A DNA stretch of 12,349 nucleotides from an uncultured Bacteroides sp. (lineage in GTDB: Bacteria > Bacteroidota > Bacteroidia > Bacteroidales > Bacteroidaceae). The stretch covers positions 1 through 12,349 of the forward strand of contig URDR01000080.1 in the NCBI GenBank assembly GCA_900546645.1, in the 5' to 3' direction. Of the stretch, positions 1 through 7,416 are shown one piece after another. Position 1 is the first letter of the stretch. Each line of letters starts with the position of its first letter. The position numbers and the translations under genes are program-made. The notes beneath the pieces are model-generated. The model saw only the letters and a list, made by a program, of their open reading frames with translations, did no database searches and was not told the DNA's origin.

Positions 1-1247
1 AGATAGTTCTGCTGCTGTTCGGCACTGCTCCATAACTCACGGCAGAAAGGAACCCAAGTCGGGTCAAGAGGCATCAACGTTCCATTATTGAGACGAACCA
101 CAGCCACACAGTGATTGAAATGATCGGCTGGAATCGACTCTACCCTACTTCCTGCCATGGTCATGGCAGGATAAGCTTCAAAGCCAGCCATGCGCAAGAA
201 GGCAACCAAAGTTCCGGCAATATCTTTACATACCCCACAGCGGTCGGTATAATTCATCTTCAAGTTATGAAGCGTAAAGCCTTCACCCTTTCCCATCGTA
301 ATACCGGCATAACGGATATTATCGGCTACCCAATGGGTCAGCACGGCTATTTTTTCCATTTCTGTACGCTTGCCTTTTATCAACTCATCTACTTTCTTCT
401 GTGCCTCCGGAAGTGCATTAAAGCTCCCGTAATCTTCGTTCACTTTATTAAACCAGCGTGACTTTTCCTGCCAGTCGGGAGTGGTGGACATCATCAGCTT
501 TGGAGCAGCATCAAACAAATCAACCATATTGGGTTCCTTCTCAAAAGGCATCAGTCCGCTTACGGCAAATGAATAAGTCTTTCCCCTGTCTGTGAAGCGA
601 ACTGAAGAAGCACAAGTTCCTTGATAAAACTGATATTGCATCTCCTTCTCCATCGGAACTGTTACCTGATATACCTTACGGACAGTCGGCTCATTTGCCC
701 AGAAAGGAACAATATCATAAAACTGTCCGCGCATAGGTGGAATAAAACGGCTGTCGTCTTCTGCCGGCAAATTACCTAAAAGAGCATAGGTAAATCCTTT
801 TTTCTCTATCTCATAATCAACGATATCCCCCGGACGAAGTTCGCCTAATTCCAACATAATCTGACGGGCTCCCCAATAAATGGCACGGGCAGGAGCTGCA
901 TAATCACAAGTACGCGATACGTCTACTTTCGTTTCTGTACCATCGGCATGATGCACTGTTACCTTGCGGAATTTCGCGGCTGCTGTAAGCGGATCATAAT
1001 CATATTTAAGAATTCTGTTTTTCAAAGCCCCCTTTATGTTTTGCACCTTAAACACCCGGCATACGGCAAATGAGCCCTGACCGGTAGAAGCTACGGAAAC
1101 ATCTGTACTGTCAAGCAAAGTAATGCAGTCGGCTGCACGATAAGTTTCCAACTGCGCCTGCATAGCATAAGGCTTCCAAGTTTGCGCCGCTCCTGTCAGT
1201 GAAGCGGCTGCAAATAAGATAAATGTAAGTGCTTTGTTCTTCTTCAT
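1..1247 (-). CDS. DUF3857 / transglutaminase-like secreted protein (3' end cut by window edge)
   Basis: Translating the minus strand from the ATG at 1247 gives an uninterrupted frame of 415 codons that runs off the left edge. It opens with a signal peptide (MKKNKALTFILFAAASLTGA, cleavage near residue 21), so the protein is probably periplasmic. Residues about 30-240 look like the DUF3857 domain that usually precedes transglutaminase cores in Bacteroidetes. Residues about 295-400 look like a transglutaminase-like core with an apparently complete triad: Cys340 (in DRCGVCKDIAG), His379 (in DHFNHCVAVV) and Asp395 (in LDPTW). Family members cleave or form amide bonds, but the substrate here is unknown. 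Relatives are often about 600-650 residues, so perhaps a third is missing. It lies 39 bp downstream of the barrel gene with no promoter seen between, so the two are probably cotranscribed. The fold assignment is firm; the biological role is not. Confidence 0.88.
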   Translation of the reverse strand, partial: MKKNKALTFILFAAASLTGAAQTWKPYAMQAQLETYRAADCITLLDSTDVSVASTGQGSFAVCRVFKVQNIKGALKNRILKYDYDPLTAAAKFRKVTVHHADGTETKVDVSRTCDYAAPARAIYWGARQIMLELGELRPGDIVDYEIEKKGFTYALLGNLPAEDDSRFIPPMRGQFYDIVPFWANEPTVRKVYQVTVPMEKEMQYQFYQGTCASSVRFTDRGKTYSFAVSGLMPFEKEPNMVDLFDAAPKLMMSTTPDWQEKSRWFNKVNEDYGSFNALPEAQKKVDELIKGKRTEMEKIAVLTHWVADNIRYAGITMGKGEGFTLHNLKMNYTDRCGVCKDIAGTLVAFLRMAGFEAYPAMTMAGSRVESIPADHFNHCVAVVRLNNGTLMPLDPTWVPFCRELWSSAEQQQNY

Positions 1248-1286
1248 AGCAATTACGATTTACAAATCAGATTGAAATAGTTACTG

Positions 1287-2528
1287 TTAAAACTGGAACA
1301 ACGCTGTGAGCACAATACGATTGTTCTTTACAAGGTGTGTATCAACCACCTTACCCTTGGCATCATTTTTACCATAATAAGCTCCAGTCCAAGAATATTC
1401 AGCTCCGATTTTCCAGTTCGGCAGATTATAGGTTAACTCTGCTGTAGCTGTAGTAAGCTGGTCAACATTAGTCCCCGTACTCAAGAGACCTGAAACTTCT
1501 TTACGAGCTCCCAGATTTTTCAGGTAACCGGCAAAAACTCCACCGCGCCATTTCGAGCCGTACATCGCATTCACCCAAGTATGTGAAAAGCGAAGCGGGG
1601 TATATTGCTGCTCACCGGTACGAGAATCAACTGAAGTAATTCCGTAACCACCCAACGTACTTGTCTGAGTTAAATTGGAGCTAAGTACTGATTTTACTGC
1701 CATCTTAAACAGCTTATGCGTATATTTCATATGAACCTCACCCGAAAGAGCAGTGATACGTTCAGAAACCTTATACGTTTCTTTATCAACAACCGACTGA
1801 ACGCGTGGTGTAAGTGAAGACAAGTGAAGGCCAGCTCCTACCTGAATCTCTTCGGATTTATAATCCATACCAACATAAAACTCAGGTACACAACTGTTTT
1901 TAATAAAGCTTTGGTGCTTCTGCGTAGCGGTTTCACCTACTTTATCCGACTTCGGGCCTACCGACAGATACTGAGACTGCCAAAGGGCTGCTGCAGTAAG
2001 CATAAAGTTCTTATGAGTAAAACGGTAACGCAACTGAGGAGCACGGCTGAACGGCTGGTAAGGAGCTCCCATATTCAAGTTCAAGATTTCAGGAGATACA
2101 TCACCATAAAGCGGATGCCAGGTCTGGCCAAATAAAAGCGCCGACTGCCCCCAGTCAAGATTTACATACACATGACGAAGACGCAGCATATGAAAGTTCG
2201 ACCCAGAGCCGCGGAAATCCACTTCTATCTTTGCCGAAGTTTTTGCTTTTCCCAGCATAGGACCTTTCACATCTACCCCTAAACGAGTGTAAAGTGTATA
2301 AAAGTTACCATCGGGCTTGGCATTCAGATCTTTTCCATCGGCATCAGGCAACACATCCTTGGGATACATATAAAAGAGTCCGTCTACGGTTTCCGAATTT
2401 GCGCGGCTGTTATAAAACAAGTCAGTACGCACCTGACCATAAAATTTGTAATCGAATCCCTTCTTCTGTGCCATTACCCCCGGCGCCATTGCAGCCAATG
2501 CTGCCAAAAAAAGTAATTGTTTTTTCAT
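1287..2528 (-). CDS. Putative outer-membrane beta-barrel porin-like protein
   Basis: The protein has 413 residues from the ATG at 2528. An in-frame TTG lies two codons upstream, but the ATG gives a clean signal peptide (MKKQLLFLAALAAMAPGVMA, cleavage before QKK). The mature part has alternating aromatic/polar stretches typical of barrel strands, starting with YKFYGQVRTDLFYN and including HVYVNLDWGQSALLFGQTW, and it ends in Phe (TALFQF), the usual signal for barrel assembly by BAM. The strand holding GQTW recalls DcaP-like and other porins, so a substrate-diffusion role is plausible, but I cannot name the substrate. Its gene is 63 bp downstream of cstA, with its own -7 element, and precedes the transglutaminase-like gene. 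Outer-membrane barrel is well supported; porin activity is inferred. Confidence 0.8.
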   Translation of the reverse strand: MKKQLLFLAALAAMAPGVMAQKKGFDYKFYGQVRTDLFYNSRANSETVDGLFYMYPKDVLPDADGKDLNAKPDGNFYTLYTRLGVDVKGPMLGKAKTSAKIEVDFRGSGSNFHMLRLRHVYVNLDWGQSALLFGQTWHPLYGDVSPEILNLNMGAPYQPFSRAPQLRYRFTHKNFMLTAAALWQSQYLSVGPKSDKVGETATQKHQSFIKNSCVPEFYVGMDYKSEEIQVGAGLHLSSLTPRVQSVVDKETYKVSERITALSGEVHMKYTHKLFKMAVKSVLSSNLTQTSTLGGYGITSVDSRTGEQQYTPLRFSHTWVNAMYGSKWRGGVFAGYLKNLGARKEVSGLLSTGTNVDQLTTATAELTYNLPNWKIGAEYSWTGAYYGKNDAKGKVVDTHLVKNNRIVLTALFQF

Positions 2529-2560
2529 TTTCAAGCTATTAGTATTTATATAATTGGAGG

Positions 2561-2568
2561 CAAAGTTA
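2561..2568 (-). promoter_or_regulatory. Bacteroidetes -7 promoter element of the barrel gene
   Basis: On the minus strand the bases read TAACTTTG, an exact match to the Bacteroidetes -7 consensus TAnnTTTG. It lies in the 63-bp gap between cstA and the barrel gene and would start RNA near 2555, leaving a leader of about 27 nt before the ATG at 2528. No good -33 TTTG is seen at the right spacing, so strength is uncertain. No terminator separates cstA from this site, so read-through from cstA is also possible. Confidence 0.5.
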
Positions 2569-2591
2569 CAAATAATCCACGAATACCCTCC

Positions 2592-4025
2592 TTAAGAGCG
2601 CAAAGCATTTTTACGGTACCACAATACGAATCCTATTACAGCGACTAAAGTCAATCCCATTCCGACAGGATATGCAACACTTCCGGACAGATCAAGACCT
2701 TCGGGAGCTATAAGGATATAAGTGGCACATACACAAGTCATAAACAAGGCAGGAAGCAAAGTTACCCACCAGTTTTTCCGCTCACGTACAAGCCACACTG
2801 TAATAGCCCATAAAGTAAACACAGACAAGGTCTGATTACACCAGGCAAAATAGCGCCATATAATTTTAAATCCTTCGGCATCACCAAAGCTATAAACCAA
2901 CAAAGCAATGGTGACCAGAAAGATAGGCAATGAAATAAAAAGTCTCTTACGTATGCTACGCTGCTCTATGCGGAAAAAGTCAGCTATAATCAGACGAGCC
3001 GAACGCAACGCTGTATCTCCACTCGTAATGGGAGCAGCCACAATACCTAATATAGCGAGCAAACCTCCTATGGAGCCAAGCCAGTCACGTGAAATGTCTG
3101 TTGCCACTTTTGCTCCCGAATAAGCAATTCCGGTAGCCTCATCCACAGTGCCATGCTCTTGAAAGAAACAAGTAGCAGCTGCCGCCCATATCAATGCCAC
3201 AATACCTTCCGTAATCATTGCTCCATAAAAAATCGGACGGCAATGTTTTTCATTCGTTATACAGCGTGCCATTAAAGGAGACTGAGTGGCATGAAACCCA
3301 CTGATCGCTCCACAGGCTATAGAAATAAACATCATAGGAAAAATAGGATTCTTCTCATATTTCACTCCGAACCCCTCCCATATCTCGGGCAAATCCGGAC
3401 TTTTCAGATAAATCATAATCAAGATACCCACTGCCATAAATAAAAGAGCCAAAGCGAAAAGAGGATAAATACGACCTATTATCTTATCAACCGGCAACAT
3501 GGTGGCAAGCACATAATAAACAAAAATAGCTGCTACCCAAAAATACACATCCAATGCGTCAGGAGTCATGCCAGCCAGCAGTTCTGCCGGACCAGATATA
3601 AATACCGCTCCTACCAAAATCATAAGCAATACGGTAAATATACCTGCCACCTGCTTGGTTCGCAGTCCTAAATATCTTCCGATAATCTCAGGAAGGCTTT
3701 CTCCTCCGTTACGCAACGAAAGGGTTCCCGACAGAAAATCATGAACAGCCCCGGCAAAGATTGTTCCGAATACAATCCAGAGATAAGAAGCCGTGCCAAA
3801 CTGTGCGCCCATGATAGCCCCGAAGATAGGTCCCAAACCTGCAATATTCAAGAATTGAATCATAAAAATCTTCCACGTAGGAAGTGGAAGGAAATCTACT
3901 CCATCGGTTTTTGTCAAAGCCGGAGTTTTACGGGAAGCATCGGGGGCGAACAGCATATCAACATAACGTCCATAAACCCAATAGCCTCCCAAAAGAAGTG
4001 CCAATGCTATACTAAATGTTATCAT
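2592..4025 (-). CDS. cstA: CstA-family inner-membrane transporter (short form)
   Basis: The protein has 477 residues from the ATG at 4025, with many hydrophobic helices (for example residues 1-20, 81-97, 126-145, 161-177, 187-206, 268-287, 362-380, 420-440, 452-470). CstA-family signatures are visible: DGVDFLPLPTW (41-51), IAGLGPIFGAIMGAQFG (61-77), CGAISGFHATQSPLMARC (238-255), PITSGDTALRSARL (332-345) and RYFAWCNQTLS (391-401). Enterobacterial relatives CstA and BtsT (about 700 residues) import pyruvate with protons, and CstA is also linked to peptide use; the shorter Bacteroidetes form lacks most of the extra C-terminal region. The substrate here is therefore inferred. An upstream in-frame TTG at 4070 would add 15 residues, but it lies upstream of the expected transcription start. 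The gene is divergent from the GHL10 gene and upstream of the barrel gene. Confidence 0.9.
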   Translation of the reverse strand: MITFSIALALLLGGYWVYGRYVDMLFAPDASRKTPALTKTDGVDFLPLPTWKIFMIQFLNIAGLGPIFGAIMGAQFGTASYLWIVFGTIFAGAVHDFLSGTLSLRNGGESLPEIIGRYLGLRTKQVAGIFTVLLMILVGAVFISGPAELLAGMTPDALDVYFWVAAIFVYYVLATMLPVDKIIGRIYPLFALALLFMAVGILIMIYLKSPDLPEIWEGFGVKYEKNPIFPMMFISIACGAISGFHATQSPLMARCITNEKHCRPIFYGAMITEGIVALIWAAAATCFFQEHGTVDEATGIAYSGAKVATDISRDWLGSIGGLLAILGIVAAPITSGDTALRSARLIIADFFRIEQRSIRKRLFISLPIFLVTIALLVYSFGDAEGFKIIWRYFAWCNQTLSVFTLWAITVWLVRERKNWWVTLLPALFMTCVCATYILIAPEGLDLSGSVAYPVGMGLTLVAVIGFVLWYRKNALRS

Positions 4026-4052
4026 ATATATTAAATTACTTTTAGAATGTCG

Positions 4053-4060
4053 CAAAAGTA
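4053..4060 (-). promoter_or_regulatory. -7 promoter element of cstA (minus strand)
   Basis: The minus strand reads TACTTTTG, an exact TAnnTTTG match. It would start RNA near 4046, about 20 nt before the cstA ATG at 4025, and this supports that start over the TTG at 4070. No good -33 TTTG is present at 19-21 bp. The same bases form one arm of an inverted repeat with 4075-4081 (CAAAAGTA / TACTTTG). Confidence 0.5.
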
Positions 4061-4081
4061 ATAAATACAACGAATACTTTG

Positions 4082-4089
4082 TATATTTG
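4082..4089 (+). promoter_or_regulatory. -7 promoter element of the GHL10 gene (plus strand)
   Basis: TATATTTG matches the Bacteroidetes -7 consensus TAnnTTTG exactly and is followed by CA. The expected start point is around 4095-4097, about 12-14 nt before the ATG at 4109, which rules against the upstream in-frame TTG at 4079 as the start. The -33 region (about 4058-4063) has no TTTG and lies over the cstA -7 element of the other strand. Confidence 0.5.
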
Positions 4090-4108
4090 CAGCAACAAAA
4101 TCAGATTT

Positions 4109-5767
4109 ATGCAAAGATTCATTTTCATATTCTTCATACTTTGTTGCAGCATGACAGCTGTACAAGCACAACCCAAACAAGAAATACGAGCCACATGGAT
4201 TACTACCTTGGGCGGATTAGATTTCCCTTCAAAAAAAGCAACTTCTCCCGAAGGCATACGCCAACAGAAACAAGAGCTTTGCCGGATATTAGACCGCTTA
4301 CAAGAAGCCCACTTCAACACCGTTCTTCTACAGACAAGGCTGCGCGGTGATGTCATTTATCCGTCTGCATACGAAGGTTTTACCGAATCATTAACAGGAC
4401 ATACCGGCCGAAACCCGGGATATGACTTACTGCACTTTGCCATTGAAGAATGTCACAAACGAGGAATGGAACTCCACGCATGGATTGTAGCAATTCCGGC
4501 AGGAAACTCACGCCAAGTGAAGCTTCATGGAAAAAACTCGATTGTAAAAAAACAAGCAAAGCTCTGCAAATTTTATAAAGGCAGCTGGTATTTAGATCCA
4601 GGGAATCCAGACACAGAAAGTTATTTGGCAAGAATTGTAAACGAGATAACTTCCCGATATGATGTAGATGGAATCCACTTGGATTATATCCGCTATCCGG
4701 ATCATCCGGAAACCTTTCCCGACAAAGACAGTTTCCGCAAATATGGCAAAGGAAAAGACCTTGCCACATGGCGTCGCGACAATATTACCCGCATTGTGAA
4801 ACGCATCTATTCAGACACCAAAAAGCTCAAGCCGTGGGTAAAAGTAAGTTGTGCCCCTGTAGGAAAATACAATGACACTTCACGCTATTCTTCACGGGGA
4901 TGGAATGCATATCACACCGTTTATCAAGATGCGCAACGCTGGCTCACCGAAGGTATTCAAGACATTCTTTTCCCGATGATGTATTTTAAAGGCAACCATT
5001 TCTATCCTTTTGCCCTCGACTGGCAGGAGCATAAACAGGAAAGATGGGTTGTTCCTGGGCTTGGTATCTATTTTCTTGACCCCAAAGAGCAAAACTGGCC
5101 ATTAGATGAAATTGCTCGCCAAATTCTGTTCATACGCAACCATGGACTAGATGGGCAAGCCTTTTTCCGCAACCGCTTCTTGCTTAATAATACGAAAGAA
5201 ATTCTCAACGAACTGACTGAGCAATTTTACACCTACCCTGCTGTAGTACCTCCTATGACTTGGGCAGATAGCATTCCTCCTGCCCCACCCGTTCATCCTA
5301 CGCTCAACAGGAATGGATATGAGATCAAACTGAATTGGAATGCAGCTGAACATTCAGATGCCATCTATTACCGTATTTATGCTTCCAATCAGTATCCGGT
5401 TCACACAGAACTGGCCCAAAACATCGTAACCATACGTACCGACAGCACTCATTACACATTCTCGCCCTCTGCCCCATGGCAACAAAAAATCTATTGGGCT
5501 GTGACTGCCGTTGACCGTTTTGGCAATGAAAGTACACCCACATATTTCAACCACCCAAAAGATAATATGCTTCAGATATTTGAAGAAGAATTACCTGAAA
5601 TTCCACAAAATACAACCTTTATTCTATCTGACGCAACCGGACAAGAAATTATTCGTCTTTCTCCCCAGTTGAAAAAACTTCCCTCCACTATAGGAAAAGG
5701 CATTTTCCGGGTAAGCCTACTCACGCCGGATGGAGAAATCAAACCATTGGGTATCCTTATACGCTAA
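4109..5767 (+). CDS. Secreted GHL10-family glycoside hydrolase (DigH/YngK-like) with FN3-like domain
   Basis: The protein has 552 residues from the ATG at 4109. A signal peptide (MQRFIFIFFILCCSMTAVQA) ends before QPK. Its two Cys do not sit in a good lipobox, so a soluble periplasmic protein is more likely than a lipoprotein. Residues about 25-370 are a GHL10 barrel: EIRATWITTLGGLDFPS at the first strand, GMELHAWI (119-126), the LDPGNP segment (162-167), the family hallmark DGIHLDYIRYPDH with Asp192, and DILFPMMYFKGN (285-296). Residues about 390-478 resemble a fibronectin type III domain (YYRIYASNQYP, IYWAVTAVDRFGNES). E. coli DigH (YddW) of this family cleaves peptidoglycan glycan strands lacking stem peptides, so a role in cell-wall remodelling or septum splitting is the best inference. 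The catalytic acid is not proven; Asp192 is a candidate. No clear terminator follows. Confidence 0.88.
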   Translation: MQRFIFIFFILCCSMTAVQAQPKQEIRATWITTLGGLDFPSKKATSPEGIRQQKQELCRILDRLQEAHFNTVLLQTRLRGDVIYPSAYEGFTESLTGHTGRNPGYDLLHFAIEECHKRGMELHAWIVAIPAGNSRQVKLHGKNSIVKKQAKLCKFYKGSWYLDPGNPDTESYLARIVNEITSRYDVDGIHLDYIRYPDHPETFPDKDSFRKYGKGKDLATWRRDNITRIVKRIYSDTKKLKPWVKVSCAPVGKYNDTSRYSSRGWNAYHTVYQDAQRWLTEGIQDILFPMMYFKGNHFYPFALDWQEHKQERWVVPGLGIYFLDPKEQNWPLDEIARQILFIRNHGLDGQAFFRNRFLLNNTKEILNELTEQFYTYPAVVPPMTWADSIPPAPPVHPTLNRNGYEIKLNWNAAEHSDAIYYRIYASNQYPVHTELAQNIVTIRTDSTHYTFSPSAPWQQKIYWAVTAVDRFGNESTPTYFNHPKDNMLQIFEEELPEIPQNTTFILSDATGQEIIRLSPQLKKLPSTIGKGIFRVSLLTPDGEIKPLGILIR

Positions 5768-5797
5768 CCCATCTATTTGTTAAAAATCAACCGCCTT

Positions 5798-5829
5798 TAT
5801 GGATATAAAGAGAATATTCGCTAAATTTG
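5798..5829 (+). promoter_or_regulatory. purM promoter (-7 TAAATTTG, weak -33 TATG)
   Basis: TAAATTTG at 5822-5829 matches the Bacteroidetes -7 consensus exactly. TATG at 5798-5801 matches three of four bases of the -33 TTTG with a 20-bp spacer. RNA would start near 5836, about 30 nt before the purM ATG at 5867. The small inverted repeat CTTTAT-GGAT-ATAAAG (5795-5810) covers the -33 region. Confidence 0.5.
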
Positions 5830-5833
5830 CACA

Positions 5834-5845
5834 TTCTATATAGAA
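5834..5845. repeat. 12-bp perfect palindrome at the purM transcription start
   Basis: TTCTATATAGAA is its own reverse complement over all 12 bases and sits just downstream of the purM -7 element, over the expected start point. A dyad there is a plausible repressor site. It is AT-rich, so chance occurrence is a real alternative, and no regulator is known to me for it. Confidence 0.35.
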
Positions 5846-5866
5846 ACATATCTAATTACATAACTC

Positions 5867-7039
5867 ATGAGTAACCAACGATACATGCAGCGTGGCGTTT
5901 CTGCTTCAAAAGAAGATGTACATAACGCTATCAAAAACATTGATAAGGGTATATTTCCTAAAGCATTCTGTAAAATCATTCCAGACATTTTAGGTGGCGA
6001 TTCTGAATATTGTAACATTATGCATGCAGATGGTGCAGGTACTAAATCTTCATTGGCCTATCTGTATTGGAAAGAAACCGGTGATTTGTCTGTTTGGAAA
6101 GGCATTGCCCAAGATGCACTAATTATGAATATCGACGACCTGCTCTGTGTAGGTGCTGTAGATAATATTTTAGTTTCCTCCACAATCGGACGAAACAAAT
6201 TACTCGTTCCGGGAGAAGTCATTTCTGCCATTATCAACGGAACAGATGAATTGCTTGCTGAACTTCGCGAAATGGGAGTAGGAGTTTATGCTACTGGAGG
6301 TGAAACAGCCGACGTAGGCGACTTGGTACGTACCATCATCGTCGACAGTACAGTTACCTGCCGCATGAAACGTGCAGACGTAATTGACAATGCCAATATC
6401 CGCCCGGGTGACGTTATCGTAGGTCTTGCTTCATACGGACAAGCCACTTATGAAAAAGAATACAACGGCGGTATGGGAAGCAACGGACTGACCAGTGCAC
6501 GCCACGATGTATTCTCTAAATATCTGGCAGAAAAATATCCGGAAAGCTACGATAAGGCAGTTCCCGAAGATTTGGTTTACAGCGGAAAACTGAAACTAAC
6601 CGATCAGGTAGAAGGATCTCCACTCGATGCAGGTAAGTTAGTACTTTCTCCTACACGTACCTATGCTCCGGTTGTGAAGAAACTGCTGGATGCCCTCCGT
6701 CCGCAAATACATGGTATGGTACACTGCTCCGGAGGCGCACAAACCAAAGTATTACACTTCGTAGGTGATAACTGCCGCGTAATAAAAGACAATCTCTTCC
6801 CTGTTCCTCCTTTGTTCCGCACCATCAAAGAACAAAGCGGCACAGACTGGGACGAAATGTATAAAGTGTTCAATATGGGACACCGTCTGGAAGTTTATCT
6901 TTCACCTGAACATGCCGACGAAGTCATTGCCATTTCAAAAAGTTTCGGAATCGATGCACAAATCGTGGGACGCATAGAAGAAAGCAATGGCTCAAAAGAG
7001 CTGATTATCAAGAGCGAATTCGGAGAATTCAAATATTGA
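5867..7039 (+). CDS. purM: Phosphoribosylformylglycinamidine cyclo-ligase (AIR synthase), Bacteroidetes form
   Basis: The 390-residue protein belongs to the PurM superfamily. It should catalyse ATP-dependent closure of FGAM to aminoimidazole ribonucleotide, the fifth step of purine synthesis, in the cytoplasm. Family motifs seen are ADGAGTKSS (54-62; classic DGVGTK), MNIDDLLCVGA (87-97; classic MxVND...GA), GGETAD (144-149) and a glycine-rich segment YNGGMGSNGLTSAR (199-212), replacing the classic SSGxHSNG region. It is about 45 residues longer than E. coli PurM (345), and the stretch after GA differs (VDNILVSSTIGRNK). This fits the divergent form usual in Bacteroidetes. A different AIR-synthase-related reaction cannot be excluded from sequence alone. 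It has its own promoter and a hairpin downstream. Confidence 0.86.
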   Translation: MSNQRYMQRGVSASKEDVHNAIKNIDKGIFPKAFCKIIPDILGGDSEYCNIMHADGAGTKSSLAYLYWKETGDLSVWKGIAQDALIMNIDDLLCVGAVDNILVSSTIGRNKLLVPGEVISAIINGTDELLAELREMGVGVYATGGETADVGDLVRTIIVDSTVTCRMKRADVIDNANIRPGDVIVGLASYGQATYEKEYNGGMGSNGLTSARHDVFSKYLAEKYPESYDKAVPEDLVYSGKLKLTDQVEGSPLDAGKLVLSPTRTYAPVVKKLLDALRPQIHGMVHCSGGAQTKVLHFVGDNCRVIKDNLFPVPPLFRTIKEQSGTDWDEMYKVFNMGHRLEVYLSPEHADEVIAISKSFGIDAQIVGRIEESNGSKELIIKSEFGEFKY

Positions 7040-7048
7040 TAGCCCCAT

Positions 7049-7117
7049 ACGGCAGCAAAAAGATTCATCACATAAGTTCGGCGCAACAGCCAGATAACCG
7101 AATCTTCTTGCTGCCGT
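7049..7117 (+). terminator. Long hairpin after purM, possible terminator
   Basis: ACGGCAGCAAAAAGATTC (7049-7066) pairs with GAATCTTCTTGCTGCCGT (7100-7117): 17 of 18 positions match, with one A-C mismatch, around a 33-nt loop that has its own GGC/GCC pairs. It begins 9 nt after the purM stop, which suits a terminator. However, the following TTATACTGTTTCTT is a poor U-tract, so it may instead stabilise the purM 3' end or be part of another RNA element. Confidence 0.45.
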
Positions 7118-7416
7118 TATACTGTTTCTTAAGTTTTGTCTTTGCCACGAGTTTCATAGGATGCGATTTTACAACTAAGCTATATTGTTATTGACAACCG
7201 CTTTTGGGATGCTTGATAAATTTATTTGTAACTAAAGAAACAGAAAACAAATCATACAGGTTGTTCTTTGATTTCCAATAATCCTGCCTGCAAGCAGTGA
7301 TCTGTCACAAAGAATGTCTTGTTTATTTCGAGGCTCCGTTATGATACCAGACAAAACAGGATACCGCAAGAACAAACAAATCTTAACTCAAAGATTATAA
7401 AACAACGAATAAGTTA
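7118..7416. other. Non-coding gap upstream of prfA
   Basis: These 299 bp hold no credible gene. The only ATG frame near prfA encodes 19 residues (7341-7400) with no family resemblance. No TAnnTTTG -7 element is present, so the prfA promoter is either divergent or further upstream. Small dyads occur, for example GTGA-TCTG-TCAC near 7298-7309 and TTGT-n5-ACAA near 7186-7198. I recognise no riboswitch motif. The stretch could serve as a long prfA leader or hold a small RNA, but neither is shown. Confidence 0.4.

Noticed and set aside
111..461. 116-codon plus-strand frame
   Set aside because: It lies opposite the transglutaminase core, whose minus-strand frame carries the conserved triad; the plus frame has no family character.
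4130..4147. Possible lipobox at the Cys-Cys pair of the GHL10 signal peptide
   Set aside because: The residues before the Cys (FIL) do not fit the usual L-A/S-G/A-C pattern, while VQA before QPK is a good ordinary cleavage site.
7161..7260. Sigma-70-like or Bacteroidetes promoter for prfA
   Set aside because: A TTGACA-like string occurs near 7190, but no matching -7 TAnnTTTG follows; Bacteroidetes promoters rarely use TTGACA.
7341..7400. 19-residue ORF upstream of prfA
   Set aside because: Short, highly charged, no clear ribosome binding site and no recognised leader-peptide pattern such as repeated regulatory codons.
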